NCBI GenBank assembly: GCA_958450365.1
Contig: CAUEEP010000881.1
Span: forward strand, 496,001-560,000
Direction: 5' to 3'
DNA from: Mesorhabditis belari
Lineage: Eukaryota; Nematoda; Chromadorea; Rhabditida; Rhabditidae
DNA: 64,000 bases
Shown: positions 10,901-20,740 of the stretch, in pieces
How the letters are laid out: each line of letters starts with the position of its first letter
Position numbering within the stretch: position 1 is the stretch's first letter
The notes under the pieces: model-generated
Seen by the model: only the letters and a program-made list of their open reading frames with translations
Told to the model about the DNA's origin: nothing
The model's database searches: none
Made by a program: the position numbers and the translations under genes

Positions 10901-13900
10901 GACTTTCTTGGATTTGTGAGCCGGTGCATCATCTTGCTAATAAGTCCAAATGCTATTTCCAAAATGTTTACGAGCCTAGAGCAAGAGTTCATCCTTGAGA
11001 AGAGTCAAGTTTTCGGTCAAGTACTTTGGGCAACCAATATGAGTAGAGTCTTTCCTGTCGCAGTAATGCAGCCATCTTCGAGACTCCGAGAAACCAATTC
11101 AGTTCAGATCTGGCCTATACTCAAGGATTTTGCTTGTAAAGTTTGTAAAGAAGGCCTTTAACACTAAATATCTTTTATCTGTGAACAAGATATTGTGATG
11201 ATCGATTCCATTGACTCAATAATTGATCTACTCTCAATTCTCGCTTGTTTTAGCGGCATTCGAAAGAAGTTGAGTAAGTTTGAGTTTATTTTTGAGGATC
11301 CGAAGCAATGAAGTGCTTGAAATCATCATCTTCTTTGTCATTTGCCTTGCTCTTCCGAGTTCGGTCCCCCACTCGCTTGATGTTTGTCTTTGTGACAACA
11401 GTTAGGCGTCTACCGCTTCTTCGTGCATCAGCAGTTGTTCTCGTAGCTTTGTAGCATTGTATAGTGTAGAAAATGACACTTCGGTTGACTTTAAGATGCT
11501 TATGAATCCTCGTTTGGTAGCTGAGACTCCTCCTTTGTGGCTGAGACTCCTCGTTTGTGGCTGAGACTCCTCGTTTGTGGCTGAGACTCCTCGTTTGTGG
11601 CTGAGACTCCTCGTTTGTGGCTGAGACTCCTCGTTTGTGGCCGAGACTCCTCGTTTGGTAGCTGAGACTCCTCCTTTGTGGCTGAGACTCCTCGTTTGTG
11701 GCTGAGACTCCTCGTTTGTGGCTGAGACTCCTCGTTTGTGGCTGAGACTCCTCGTTTGTGGCTGAGACTCCTCGTTTGTGGCTGAGACTCCTCGTTTGTG
11801 GCCGAGACTCCTCGTTTGGTAGCTGAGACTCCTCCTTTGTGGCTGAGACTCCTCGTTTGTGGCTGAGACTCCTCGTTTGTGGCTGAGACTCCTCGTTTGT
11901 GGCTGAGACCCCCTCGTTTGTGGCTGAGGCTCCTCGTTGTGGCTGGGACTCCTCTTTGTGGCCGAGACTCCTCGTTTGTGGCTGAGACTCCTCGTTTGTG
12001 GCTGAGACTCCTCGTTTGTGGCTGAGACTCCTCGTTTGTGGCCGAGACTCCTCGTTTGGTAGCTGAGACTCCTCCTTTGTGGCTGAGACTCCTCGTTTGT
12101 GGCTGAGACTCCTCGTTTTGTGGCTGAGACTCCTCGTTTGTGGCTGAGACTCCTCGTTTGTGGCTGAGACTCCTTGTTTGTGCAATTCGATGATCGATTG
12201 TCAATGGGGTTTCTTCAGCTATTCTAAAAAAAATAACACATTTTATATAAAAATTTTTCAATTATATTCCAAATATAATAAAAAGACCAAAAGAAAAACT
12301 AGAAATGAAGCTTAAATCAAGGAGTTATTTTCCTTGGACGTGGTGCCTTGCTGCGACAATTATGATGCCCTGTATATAGCTAATTCTATAGATATGGCTG
12401 AATTTCAGGACGATGGCTCAGGACGAATGACGACTTTTCACGGTGGGACATATGATGTGATCAAGCTACACGGATATGATCAAGAAAAGGACACTTTGTA
12501 AGTGAAATCAATAGAATGAGTTCCAGATTGAAGAAATAACTCGAAAAGAAATATAGATTTTACGAGTCATCTGGTGGTGGGATCGCTTTCAAGCGATTGT
12601 TCCGAGTTCGAAGTGCTAGCACGAGATTGGCTCAGGTAGGGAGGGGAAATTATTTAAAAAGAGCTAATCCTGGATGTCATGAGAAAAGATTTTCAAAGAA
12701 TTATGTGAGGAAAATGAAAATGAAATTTTAGATTCAATGCATTAGCTGCTCGGTTCCAAATTGTGATTCAGCCACGATATCGGTAGGGTTTTCAAGTAAT
12801 CATTCAATTTTTGCCGATTTCAGGTCTCTCCACGGGGTAAACGTGTGGCTTTGACGTGTAATCGAGCTTTTGACAATGGGCGGCTTTACCTCATGAATAC
12901 AGCCAATAATAACGAGTGTAAGTTGTACAGTAAAGGAATTTCGAGAAGTTAAGTGGAAAATTTTGATTTTAAAGTTTCTAGTGACATCCAGAAGTTGGAA
13001 AAATGATAGAAAAGAGTTTAGTTCATCAGCTCAGAGGCTTCGAGGCACCTCGTTTAGCTTTTGATGAGCCGATTATCACTTTCGAGAAAGTTATGTTGGC
13101 CTCAAAGATTGGTGAGTGTGAAAAATGGTATTGAAATGTGAAATTGATTTCAGAAGCTCACGTGGGAATCATGCGACCGCCAAAGTTCGATCCAACTGAA
13201 ACGTATCCCGTTTTGTTGGATGTGTGAGTTGACGGGTAGAAATGATAGGATTCAAATTTTGTTTTCAGTTACGGTGGTCCAAATTCCTACATTAACAGCT
13301 TGGAGACACCGTGGGATTTCTTGGTATATCTTTGCTCAACAAGACAGGTGAGGGAAAAGAAATCGAATGGGATTTGATTGATTGACTTTTAAGATTCATT
13401 GGTTTCTGATTTGATCCTGGCTTTATTTTAAAGTTTACATTGATTGGCTTTATTTTAAAGTTTACATTGATAAAACTTTGATATAAGCTTAGAAAAGTAT
13501 ATTGTTTTGGGTCAAGTTTTAAAATTTACTGTATTGGTTTGAGAAGTTTTTCAAACATTGGTTCAAGGTCAAGTTTTGATAAAAATCGATTTCTAGATGA
13601 TTGTTGTCTACATCGATGGCCGAGGTTCAAAACATCGTGGCTGGGATGTGAAGGGACCGATTCGGAATTCGTTTGGAGGACCTGAAGTCGATGATCAAAT
13701 TGATGGGATGAGGTGAGTGGATTGGTTCAATTGCCTAAAACAAAACGATCTAATCAACTTGCCTAATCAATTTGCCTAATAAATTTGCTTAATCAATTTC
13801 CCAATTTCACTTGCACAATCTTCTTTTCAAGCAAAAATTCTCATTTTTTTTTCAGAAAAATCATTGACAAGTACCCGTGGATGAACAAAAAAGCGGTGGC

Positions 13901-14879
13901 TGTTTTGGGATGGGTTTGTTTAGGAAATGTTCCCTTAATTCACAAAATCTCAGTCTTACGGTGGTTTCCTCTCAACGCATATTGGGGTGAAAGACAATGG
14001 GAACGTTTTTCGGTGTTCTCTCGCCGTCGCTCCGGTCTCCGATTTTCTGCTATATGGTAAGTGGATGATAGGTTACAGTTTAACTATTTTAAGCTTAAAA
14101 TTATCCAATCTGGATGTCACTGCATAAATCCCGGGGCACAATTCATTCCCACAACCATTTTAGATTCCGCTTACACCGAGCGTTATATGGGTCTACCGAC
14201 GGAAAATCCCCAAGGATACAATGTACGTTTTTAAGCAGTTTATATCAAAGTGTGAGCTCCAGGATTAACTCTAAAATGAAAAACAAATTCATAGAGGAGA
14301 TTTTTCAGAGCTCTCGCCTCACCGACAAGATCACCAAGATGAGAAATGTGCACTATCTATTGGCGCATGGAAGTGCAGATGGTATTTGAATAAAAGGAAA
14401 GGTTTAAATGTTTCAAAATCAATTTCCAGACAACGTCCACTATCACAATGCGGCTTTATTGGCGGGTGCTCTTCAGGAGAACAATATTCCATTCACTCAA
14501 CTCGTTCGTTTCTAGAGATTTGTCTAGAGCTTAGAGTGTTGTCTAGAGCTTGCTTAGAGCTTTGTCTAGAGCTTAGAGTGTTGTCTAGAGCTTAGAGCTT
14601 TGTCTGCCAGGCCTAGCTAGACTAAAGGCTTTGCTTTGAACTTTGAAAAGTGATAAAACCTTAGTCTTCTAATTTTCCAGGTCTACACAAATCAGCTTTG
14701 TCATATCGATTAGAGCTTTGTCTGCCTGGCCTTGCTTTGAACTTGGAAAATTGATAAAAACCTTCATTTTCCAGGTCTACACAAATCAGGATCATTCAAT
14801 GGTGAATGTCCGTCCACATCTCTACAAAGAAATCACAAATTTCCTCGATTCAAAATGTTTTTCCGATCAATTTTTATAG
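7931..14879 (+). CDS. dipeptidyl peptidase IV-like membrane serine protease (S9B), 28 exons
   Basis: A type II membrane serine exopeptidase that should remove X-Pro/X-Ala dipeptides from peptide N-termini. Exons: 7931-7945, 7985-8087, 8130-8211, 8250-8370, 8412-8499, 8561-8622, 8747-8808, 8850-8937, 9067-9190, 9378-9504, 9556-9684, 9729-9867, 10173-10235, 10276-10371, 12409-12497, 12557-12635, 12732-12782, 12824-12929, 12992-13111, 13154-13223, 13269-13347, 13597-13712, 13856-13913, 13954-14056, 14164-14222, 14309-14381, 14430-14503, 14775-14879. All phases agree, giving 826 residues. A signal anchor lies at about 13-37, then a beta-propeller with the substrate-binding double Glu (DWLYEEE, 249-250), then the alpha/beta hydrolase domain: VYGGP, GWSYGG (Ser690), HGSADD (Asp767), QDHSM (His799). 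The triad is complete. The end of exon 3 is uncertain (8211 or 8220) because the intron is very short. Intron 14 carries a Tc1-like element. AATAAA occurs at 15050. It is probably the dpf-2 orthologue, judged by order with the EGR gene; dpf-1 is the alternative. Confidence 0.93.
10381..10434. repeat. 54-bp near-perfect palindrome in DPP intron 14
   Basis: CTAGCTTTGATTTCATTAGA is followed by ACAGAGTGCACTCTGT and the complementary arm. The palindrome lies at the start of intron 14, just after the exon 14 donor. Confidence 0.85.
10425..10565. repeat. 21-bp tandem repeat in DPP intron 14
   Basis: About seven units of GAAATCAAGCTAGTTCTAAT(G) continue from one arm of the preceding palindrome. They seem to have grown out of that arm. 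Confidence 0.85.
10566..12376 (-). mobile_element. decayed Tc1/mariner-like transposon in DPP intron 14
   Basis: Read on the minus strand, this is a broken Tc1-type transposase. An N-terminal helix-turn-helix stretch (HLKVNRSV...) with a GRR linker lies near 11350-11510. A core fragment around 10860-11100 contains 'TGKTLL' and a QDDAPAH-like block split across frames. A C-terminal tail with LLKAWEELD lies at 10620-10790. Several frameshifts and stops make it inactive. The 5' terminal sequence ends at 12376 (GCCCTGTA read on plus); the other end is not recognisable. The reading frame is interrupted by the 20-bp minisatellite at 11507-12185. It is antisense to the host gene and spliced out with intron 14. 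Confidence 0.8.
11507..12185. repeat. 20-bp minisatellite inside the Tc1-like element
   Basis: About 34 units of CTGAGACTCCTCGTTTGTGG with few variants (GGTAG, CCTTTG). A higher-order pattern shows the TTTGGTAGCTGAGACTCCTCC variant recurring every 7-12 units. Because 20 is not a multiple of three, the array encodes the same peptide repeat (RGVSATNEESQPQTRSLSHK) in all three minus frames, which produces long spurious ORFs. The related copy at 16979-17032 retains only two or three units. Confidence 0.93.
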
Positions 14880-15445
14880 TTTCTTTTAATGAGCTTTTTG
14901 TTAATAATTGTTAATATTTTATTCGGAAAAGAAAAAACTGTGAAAATTCTCACTTCATTTCATTCCTTTTTTTTTATAAAAATTGATTTTTACAGAAAGA
15001 AATCGTCTGTGATCTTTTGAAATATTTAAAGAAAAAAAATTTCTAGTAAAATAAAATGTGCCATTTTTGAAAAAAAAAAAAAACTTTATTTGCTTGTGTG
15101 ATTACTCGATTTCTATAAAGATTTGATAAATTGATAAAATTTGAATTTTTAAAACTTTCATTGTCAATATTTTATTTGAAAAAGAAAAATCTGTGAAAAT
15201 ATGTGAAAAAAAAAATATTCTTTCACTTTTACATAAATCAGGATAGATTATAGAAATAGAATATAGAAAAAGCTTTAATAGCTTTACTATTCAATTGGTT
15301 TAGAGATGAGTTTTTGCATAAATTTCAAATGTTTTCCCTTAATCTAAATTCTTTTTAAAGTATTTCTCAAGTTAAATTTCGAGAAGCACACTTTGAAAGC
15401 TTTCAGAAGAAAGCAGGAAGAAATAAACAAAGTTATTTTCCTTGA
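14880..15445. other. DPP 3' flank
   Basis: A/T-rich DNA with a candidate AATAAA polyadenylation signal at 15050-15055. The stretch 15425-15480 resembles the terminal region of the Tc1-like element (compare 12310-12365), so a solo end may lie here. No gene was seen. Confidence 0.55.
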
Positions 15446-16260
15446 ACGTGATGCCTTTTTGCGACAATTTATGCGACAAAATTCCCTTTGCTTCCAATGC
15501 CTCTTTATCAAATTCATTTCCCGTTAGAGCCGCTAGATTATGGAACTTGCTCCCAAACGACATACGAGAAATTCAGTCGCTTTTCATATTCAAGAAACGT
15601 ATCGATGCTTTAGATCTAGTGGCTCTTTGCCGTAAGTATTGGGTTGATGCATAATTATCCGGACTTCTTTTTGCGTGCTTGTATCTTTTTTGTTTTGAAA
15701 GCTTTTTGTCTATTTCTTTTTTTTAAATATTCGTTATTCTTTAGTGAACAAAATGCGTGTCGACAATCATATCCATCTTCGCCATATCATGCTCTACCAC
15801 TTCGAAAAGGGATGGTCTGCCGCAGAGTCGTTTCGCGATCTCAAAGAACTGGAGAAGCCCCAACGGACTACCACGTCAATCGATCGCTCAAAAATTGGCA
15901 AACAAATAAGATCTACAACGATTTGGATGACTTGATAGACGATGTTAAAGCGTGGATTGCCTCCAAAGATCGTTTATTCTTCGCTCGTGGAATCGATCGT
16001 CTTCCAAGCAAATGGCAATCAGTTATTGATGTAGGCGGTGAATATGCTCCAGAATAATCAATTAAACATATTTTTCTAACTATTTATGTTATTTTTTGTT
16101 AAATAAAATCATTTATAAAAGAAGTCCGGATAATTATGCATCAACCCAATAATTGGCTTATTGATTTCAGTATGTATTGTATGATTAAGTATCACTGTGC
16201 ATTTCTCTATCATTTCTTTCACTTTATCGTTTGAATAAAGTATTATTATTAATTATAACG
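15446..16260 (+). mobile_element. LINE 3' fragment split by a mariner
   Basis: From 15446 to 15636 one frame reads as the C-terminal end of a non-LTR retrotransposon polyprotein (FPVRAARLWNLLPNDIRE followed by SLFIFKKRI). Beyond the inserted mariner, 16152-16260 continues as a non-coding tail ending in AATAAAGTATTATTATTA, a simple-repeat tail typical of several LINE clades. The clade cannot be fixed from this short piece. The 5' part is missing. Confidence 0.75.
15639..16149 (+). mobile_element. 511-bp mariner deletion derivative nested in the LINE
   Basis: Perfect 33-bp terminal inverted repeats begin TTGGGTTGATGCATAATTAT and are flanked by TA at 15637-15638 and 16150-16151. Inside, an N-terminal mariner fragment (HIMLYHFEKGWSAAESFRDL) in one frame joins, after a large deletion, a C-terminal fragment (FFARGIDRLPSKWQSVIDVG) in another. 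The catalytic DD34D core is absent, so the copy is non-autonomous. Intact terminal repeats and target duplication suggest it moved recently, possibly in this deleted form. Confidence 0.93.
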
Positions 16261-16263
16261 CCC

Positions 16264-16876
16264 TGTACAGGGTGCGGCAAAAGTTCGGAGCCGCTATGAA
16301 AACATTGCAGAAAATTTAGCTCACGCTTTTTTTTGTGTGTCTCGTATACTTTTTTCCCCTTTTTCGAGTATAATTAAGGTGATTTGTTACAAAAATTTTC
16401 TTTTTAGGAGAAAATTCGTAAGAATGAACGCCAAAAAACGACGCGATGTGATTCTCGGATTATACGAAGGCGGAAAAAATAGCCCGGAGCTTGTAAAAAT
16501 CATGAAATATCCAAAAAGCACCGTCAACAAAGCAATTAAACGCTACAAGGAGATAAAGAACAACAAGGATCGCCCTCGAAGTGGTCGACCACCAACTGCC
16601 GTCACACCTACGAACATCAACGAAATTCGCTTGCGGATTCGCCAAAACAAGCTGCGGTCAATGCGAAAGATGGGCAAACAGCTGAAAATTAGCCCTCGAA
16701 GCGTTGGAAGGATTGTTAAAGGGAAACTAAGATTCTTTAGCTACAAATTGGCACACGTCTTGAGCGACAAATCCCAGAAGAAACGAAAGCGTCTAGCAAA
16801 GAAGATGGTGCGCTCGGTGGCGACTGGCCTACTTGAGAGGATCCTCTTCACAGATGAAAAGATTTTTTCTATCCAG
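16264..16876 (+). pseudogene. Tc1-like transposase, N-terminal half, truncated
   Basis: The element starts at ACAGGGTGCGGCAAAAGTTC, next to a GCCCTGTA end of another element. The ORF from 16424 encodes a helix-turn-helix region (KYPKSTVNKAIKRYKE), a GRPP linker, a second helix-turn-helix (KQLKISPRSVGRIVK) and the first catalytic Asp block (RILFTDEKIF). At about 16877 it joins the duplicated DPP/transposon segment, so roughly half the transposase, with the remaining catalytic residues, is lost and the last residues of the ORF are chimeric. The upstream in-frame ATG at 16337 gives 29 unsupported residues; 16424 fits the family better. Confidence 0.85.
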
Positions 16877-17545
16877 TTTGAGTTTGAGTTTATTTTTGAG
16901 GATCCGAAGCAATGAAGTGCTTGAAATCATCATCTTCTTTGTCATTTGCCTTGTTCTTCCGAGTTCGGTCCCTCACTCGTTCCTCGTTTGTGGCTGAGAC
17001 TCCTTGTTTGTGGCTGAGACTCCTTGTTTGTGCAATTCGATGATCGATTGTCAATGGGGTTTCTTCAGCTATTCTAAAAAAAATAACACATTTTATATAA
17101 AAATTTTTCAATTATATTCCAAATATAATAAAAAGACCAAAAGAAAAACTAGAAATGAAGCTTAAATCAAGGAGTTATTTTCCTTGGACGTGGTGCCTTG
17201 CTGCGACAATTATGACGCCCTGTATATAGCTAATTCTATAGATATGGCTGAATTTCAGGACGATGGCTCAGGACGGATGACGACTTTTCACGGTGGGACA
17301 TATGATGTGATCAAGCTACACGGATATGATCAAGAAAAGGACACTTTGTAAGTGAAATCAATAGAATGAGTTCCAGATTGAAGAAATAACTCGAAAAGAA
17401 ATCTAGATTTTACGAGTCATCTGGTGGTGGGATCGCTTTCAAGTGATTGTTCCGAGTTCGGAGTGCTAGCACGAGATTCGCTCAGGTAGGGAGGGGAAAT
17501 TATTTAAAAAGAGCTAATTCTGGATGTCATGAGAAGAGATTTTCA
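16877..17545 (+). pseudogene. second partial DPP copy (exons 15-16) with transposon flank
   Basis: This segment repeats 11277-11350 plus 12160-12705, with the 20-bp minisatellite and more than 800 bp of transposon removed. It therefore contains the 5' part of the Tc1-like element, the acceptor and exons 15 and 16 of the DPP gene and part of the next intron. A few substitutions separate it from the parent. Exon 17 onward is missing, so no DPP product can be made. The duplication postdates the transposon insertion in intron 14. Confidence 0.92.
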
Positions 17546-17743
17546 AAGAATTCAGGGTGAGACATTTATTTGTGTATTAGTGTAAGTTTAGATTAAAGGC
17601 GGCAAATAAGAAATGGATACTCCTTTTAAAGAAGAAGAAAGAAGAGGTAAGTGACTTTTTGTATATTAGGCTGTCCAGAAAGCCATTTTTTTTTCCTTTT
17701 CGTACTTTCGTTTTAAACCAATAAATGCACGAATTAACCTATT

Positions 17744-18075
17744 GTAAATACTGTAATAGTACCCCACCCGGGTGGGGTACTATTACAGTATTTACGGTAG
17801 GTTTACGACTACGTGACTGTACGAGGGGGGTGCACCCCCCTCGTACAGTCACGTAGTCGTAAAAGTTTTTTAGTATTTCATTTTTTTCAAAGCGTCCGTA
17901 CTTTCAAAAAATGCGTCTTTGATATCAAAAAATAGCTGAAATTCAGGGTTATTTTTGGTATCTAAGCGCGCATTGTAGCATAAACCAGTGTCGAGAAAAA
18001 CTCGTTCAAAGCTAGACTACACGACACTCCGCACCATCATTATGGGGCTGGGGTACAATTACAGTATTTACGGTA
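17744..18075. mobile_element. hairpin MITE with two perfect internal palindromes
   Basis: The right end (TACTGTAAATACTGTAATTG complement, ending 18075) matches the TACCGTAAA ends of the elements at 58937 and 59253. It shares their internal block TCTAGCTTTGAACGAGTTTT in inverted orientation. The left part consists of a 52-bp perfect palindrome (17744-17795) followed directly by a 62-bp perfect palindrome (17802-17863). It has no coding potential. Confidence 0.85.
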
Positions 18076-18286
18076 TGAGTTTCCACTAAATAAAAAGGTT
18101 TTTATTGTTATTGTAAAGCGTTTTCTATAAAATTCTAGTTTATTTTGTGGTCTAATCATTTTTCATTTTTTCTATACTTCACATTATCTTTTCTAAATTC
18201 GATACACTGAAAGTCAACTGATGATTGCCAAGCTAATGTCAGAATTCAATCTTGGCTTTGAGACAAAGCCAAACTATTAGGTTGTT

Positions 18287-18930
18287 GGGAAAATAATCGA
18301 AATAAATAAGACTCAAAATTTGTCTTTAATTTTAAAAATCCTTTTGCGTCATTGATACTAAACTTTTTAGCTAATTGTGATTGATATATGCTCTTCTCTT
18401 TTATGCTTTTTTTTTTTTAAACTTTACAATCAATCTTTATTTTGAATAAAAATTGAGTGTTTTAAGAGCATGGATAAGGAACAATTTCGGATACTTTTTT
18501 TTCTAGAAGTTCAAGCTTGGCCATACAGCAACAGAAGCGACTGGTAATATCAACAGGGCATTTGGCGAGAGAAGTCTTTCTTATGGTATGGTCGCCTTTT
18601 GGTTTCGACGATTTCACTCGGGCGATGTGACGTTTCATGACAAAGAACGTCAAGGCCTTCCAGAGTTGACGATGAAGAATTGGAAAAACTGGTGGCAGGA
18701 GATTCGACCAAAACATCTCGAGAATACGCACAGGACCTTCAGGTTGATCATTCAACAATTTTGCATCATTTGAAATCAATCGGGAAAGTAAAGAAGATGG
18801 AGCAATGGATCTCGCACGAATTAAGCGACTCGCAGAGGCCATGCCCTTTCACTTTAGATTCCTTATTGCCAGGCCTAAAAAGCTTACTTTGTCTTAAATT
18901 TTACTTTAAAAAACAATGCCGATACAACTG
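18287..18930 (+). pseudogene. mariner transposase, N-terminal fragment
   Basis: A mariner-type 5' end (TTAGGTTGTTGGGAAAATAA) lies at about 18278-18300 and is followed by broken coding sequence from 18471. This includes GHTATEATGNINRAFGE, FWFRRFHSGDVTFHDKERQG and, after a frame change, STKTSREYAQDLQVDHSTIL. These correspond to the helix-turn-helix half of mariner transposase. There is an early stop after about 12 residues and at least one more frameshift, and the catalytic half is not recognisable. The right terminal repeat was not found. Confidence 0.82.
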
Positions 18931-19987
18931 AACTCTCTGACGGTGAGCAACTCAAAATGCAACAACTTGAATTGTCACTTTCCGAGATGGGTTATCGAAT
19001 CAATAGCTCAAGAAACTGTATGAACCGTTGCCTCAAAAGCTCCACTCAAATATGATACTTCAAATGCGCATCATCGTCACAAGAAGCTCTCAAAACAGGT
19101 CGAACGCCGTATCAGAAACAAAGCCTCAAACTCTACGGGTGGCAAACTTCGAGGCAAACGAAATCAAGCTTGATTTTCAAATTCCAGTGTCAAAGTGGAC
19201 TGATTTTAGATGAAAACCCGGCCAATCGTGATCACTTACTCTACATCCCACTCAATTGTTTACTTCCGAAAAACTAACCCCATAAAATGTTTCATTTTTA
19301 GAAAACACTCGAGTTATTCAATTGGTGCGTAGATTTTCAATCGAATTTGATTTGATCGGTCAAGAATTTCCTCATGAGGGGGCCGATAATTGAAAGAGAA
19401 ACAACGAAAGAACTAAGGAAATTGCCGAAATTGACGAGTCTGTTCAATGAGCAAATTTTTTATTTCCAACTGGAATTGCATTGGGTAATCGAGTCAATTG
19501 AGTCAATTTTTCTTCAACCCATTCGTGATCTTTTTTTTTTGGTCAGCTAAATTAATATTTTGATCCATTGTCAGCTCCGCGCCAAACTGATATTTTAGTT
19601 ACTATTGTTATCATTGAATGCTTTGTCTAATCTTATGCAAATGTGTTCTCCTCTGTGCTTATCCCTTTTATTGTCGAGAAGGGGCGGTCCTTAGGATTGC
19701 CTAGGAGGACAAATGAGACTCTCATTAGGAGTCCCCCTCCCCCCTTACACTCATTTCTAATCTATTCCTCTTATGGTATTACTGTAAATAAAGATATGTA
19801 TCTTCCGGGTCTATGCAACTGCAGTACAGGTCGGTCATTTCACAGGGACTCCCCTCTAATACGTTGGAGGAGTTGAGTTGGGTTGTCGGGGTGTTAGAGA
19901 TGGCGGGATATCAAAAGGGATCCACTCTTTTTAACTTAACCCAAATTCTAGTCCACATCCGTTTACACCTAGGAACGTATACCATTA

Positions 19988-20557
19988 GGTATGTGAAAAA
20001 GTAATCCACGTTTTTTTTATTTTTATTTTGTTTAAATATCTAAACAATTTTTAATTTTTTGTTAACGATATATATCGTTTAAAAGCTTATTTTTTCCTCT
20101 TTCGAATGATATATTTATTTTGTTAAAAGGACGACAATAAACTACTTTCATTTTAGTTTAAAAATGGTATACACAAGTATCGCCATTCGGTCAAATTTGC
20201 TTTATGAGTTCAAAAATGGGTTGAAAGCTGCGGAGGCTGCACGTCGAACTTGGAATGCGTTTGGCGAAGACGCCGTTACTGATGATACCGCTAGGTTTTG
20301 GTTCCAACGATTCAAAGGTGGTAATGAAAGCCTAGAAAATGAACCACGTGGCGGGGTCGCCCTGAGACCTGTCCGGATGACCAAATAAGATGCTGTCTTC
20401 TCGAAAACCCTCGTTCAACCTCTTCAAAAATAGGCCTTACATTAAATTGTGATGGGTCAACCGTAAGGAAACGCTTGAATGCCATGAATTTTATCAAAAA
20501 GTTGGACAAATGGATACCGCATAAATGTTAAAAACGTGGATTACTTTTTCACACACC
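19988..20557 (+). mobile_element. 570-bp mariner deletion derivative
   Basis: Inverted ends GGTATGTGAAAAAGTAATCC and GGTGTGTGAAAAAGTAATCC (complement) are flanked by TA at 19986-19987 and 20558-20559. The ORF at 20164-20388 encodes only the first part of a mariner transposase (LLYEFKNGLKAAEAAR and RFWFQRFKGGNESLEN). The remaining ~100 bp does not encode the catalytic domain. The element is non-autonomous. Confidence 0.9.
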
Positions 20558-20671
20558 TAATAGAATTGAGCCTTCATCAGCTAGATTGTTCTTTGATTCA
20601 GATGAGTAAAGAAATAACGCTTAATAGCCGAATTCATATCAGATTTCAAAAGATTTAGCGCAAAATTATTT

Positions 20672-20740
20672 CTGGTACGTCTACTATCATAATTCTTCAA
20701 GAAAAGAATATTCCATTCACTCAACTCGTTCATTTTATTC
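20672..20740 (+). pseudogene. relic of DPP exon 27
   Basis: ACGTCTACTATCATAAT, then CTTCAAGAAAAGAATATTCC, then ATTCACTCAACTCGTTC align with the DPP gene at 14430-14507, with an internal deletion of about 20 bp and several changes. Together with 16877-17545 it suggests that a longer tandem DPP copy once lay here and was broken up by transposons. Confidence 0.75.

Noticed and set aside
10560..11161. Separate host genes antisense in DPP intron 14
   Set aside because: The frames together spell pieces of a Tc1-like transposase with frameshifts.
11286..12261. Two long minus-strand ORFs of repeated RGVSATNEESQPQ
   Set aside because: Produced by a 20-bp tandem array that is open in all frames; the real ancestry is a broken transposase.
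16337..16915. Intact transposase gene
   Set aside because: Stops after the first catalytic Asp block; the last residues come from the unrelated duplicated segment.
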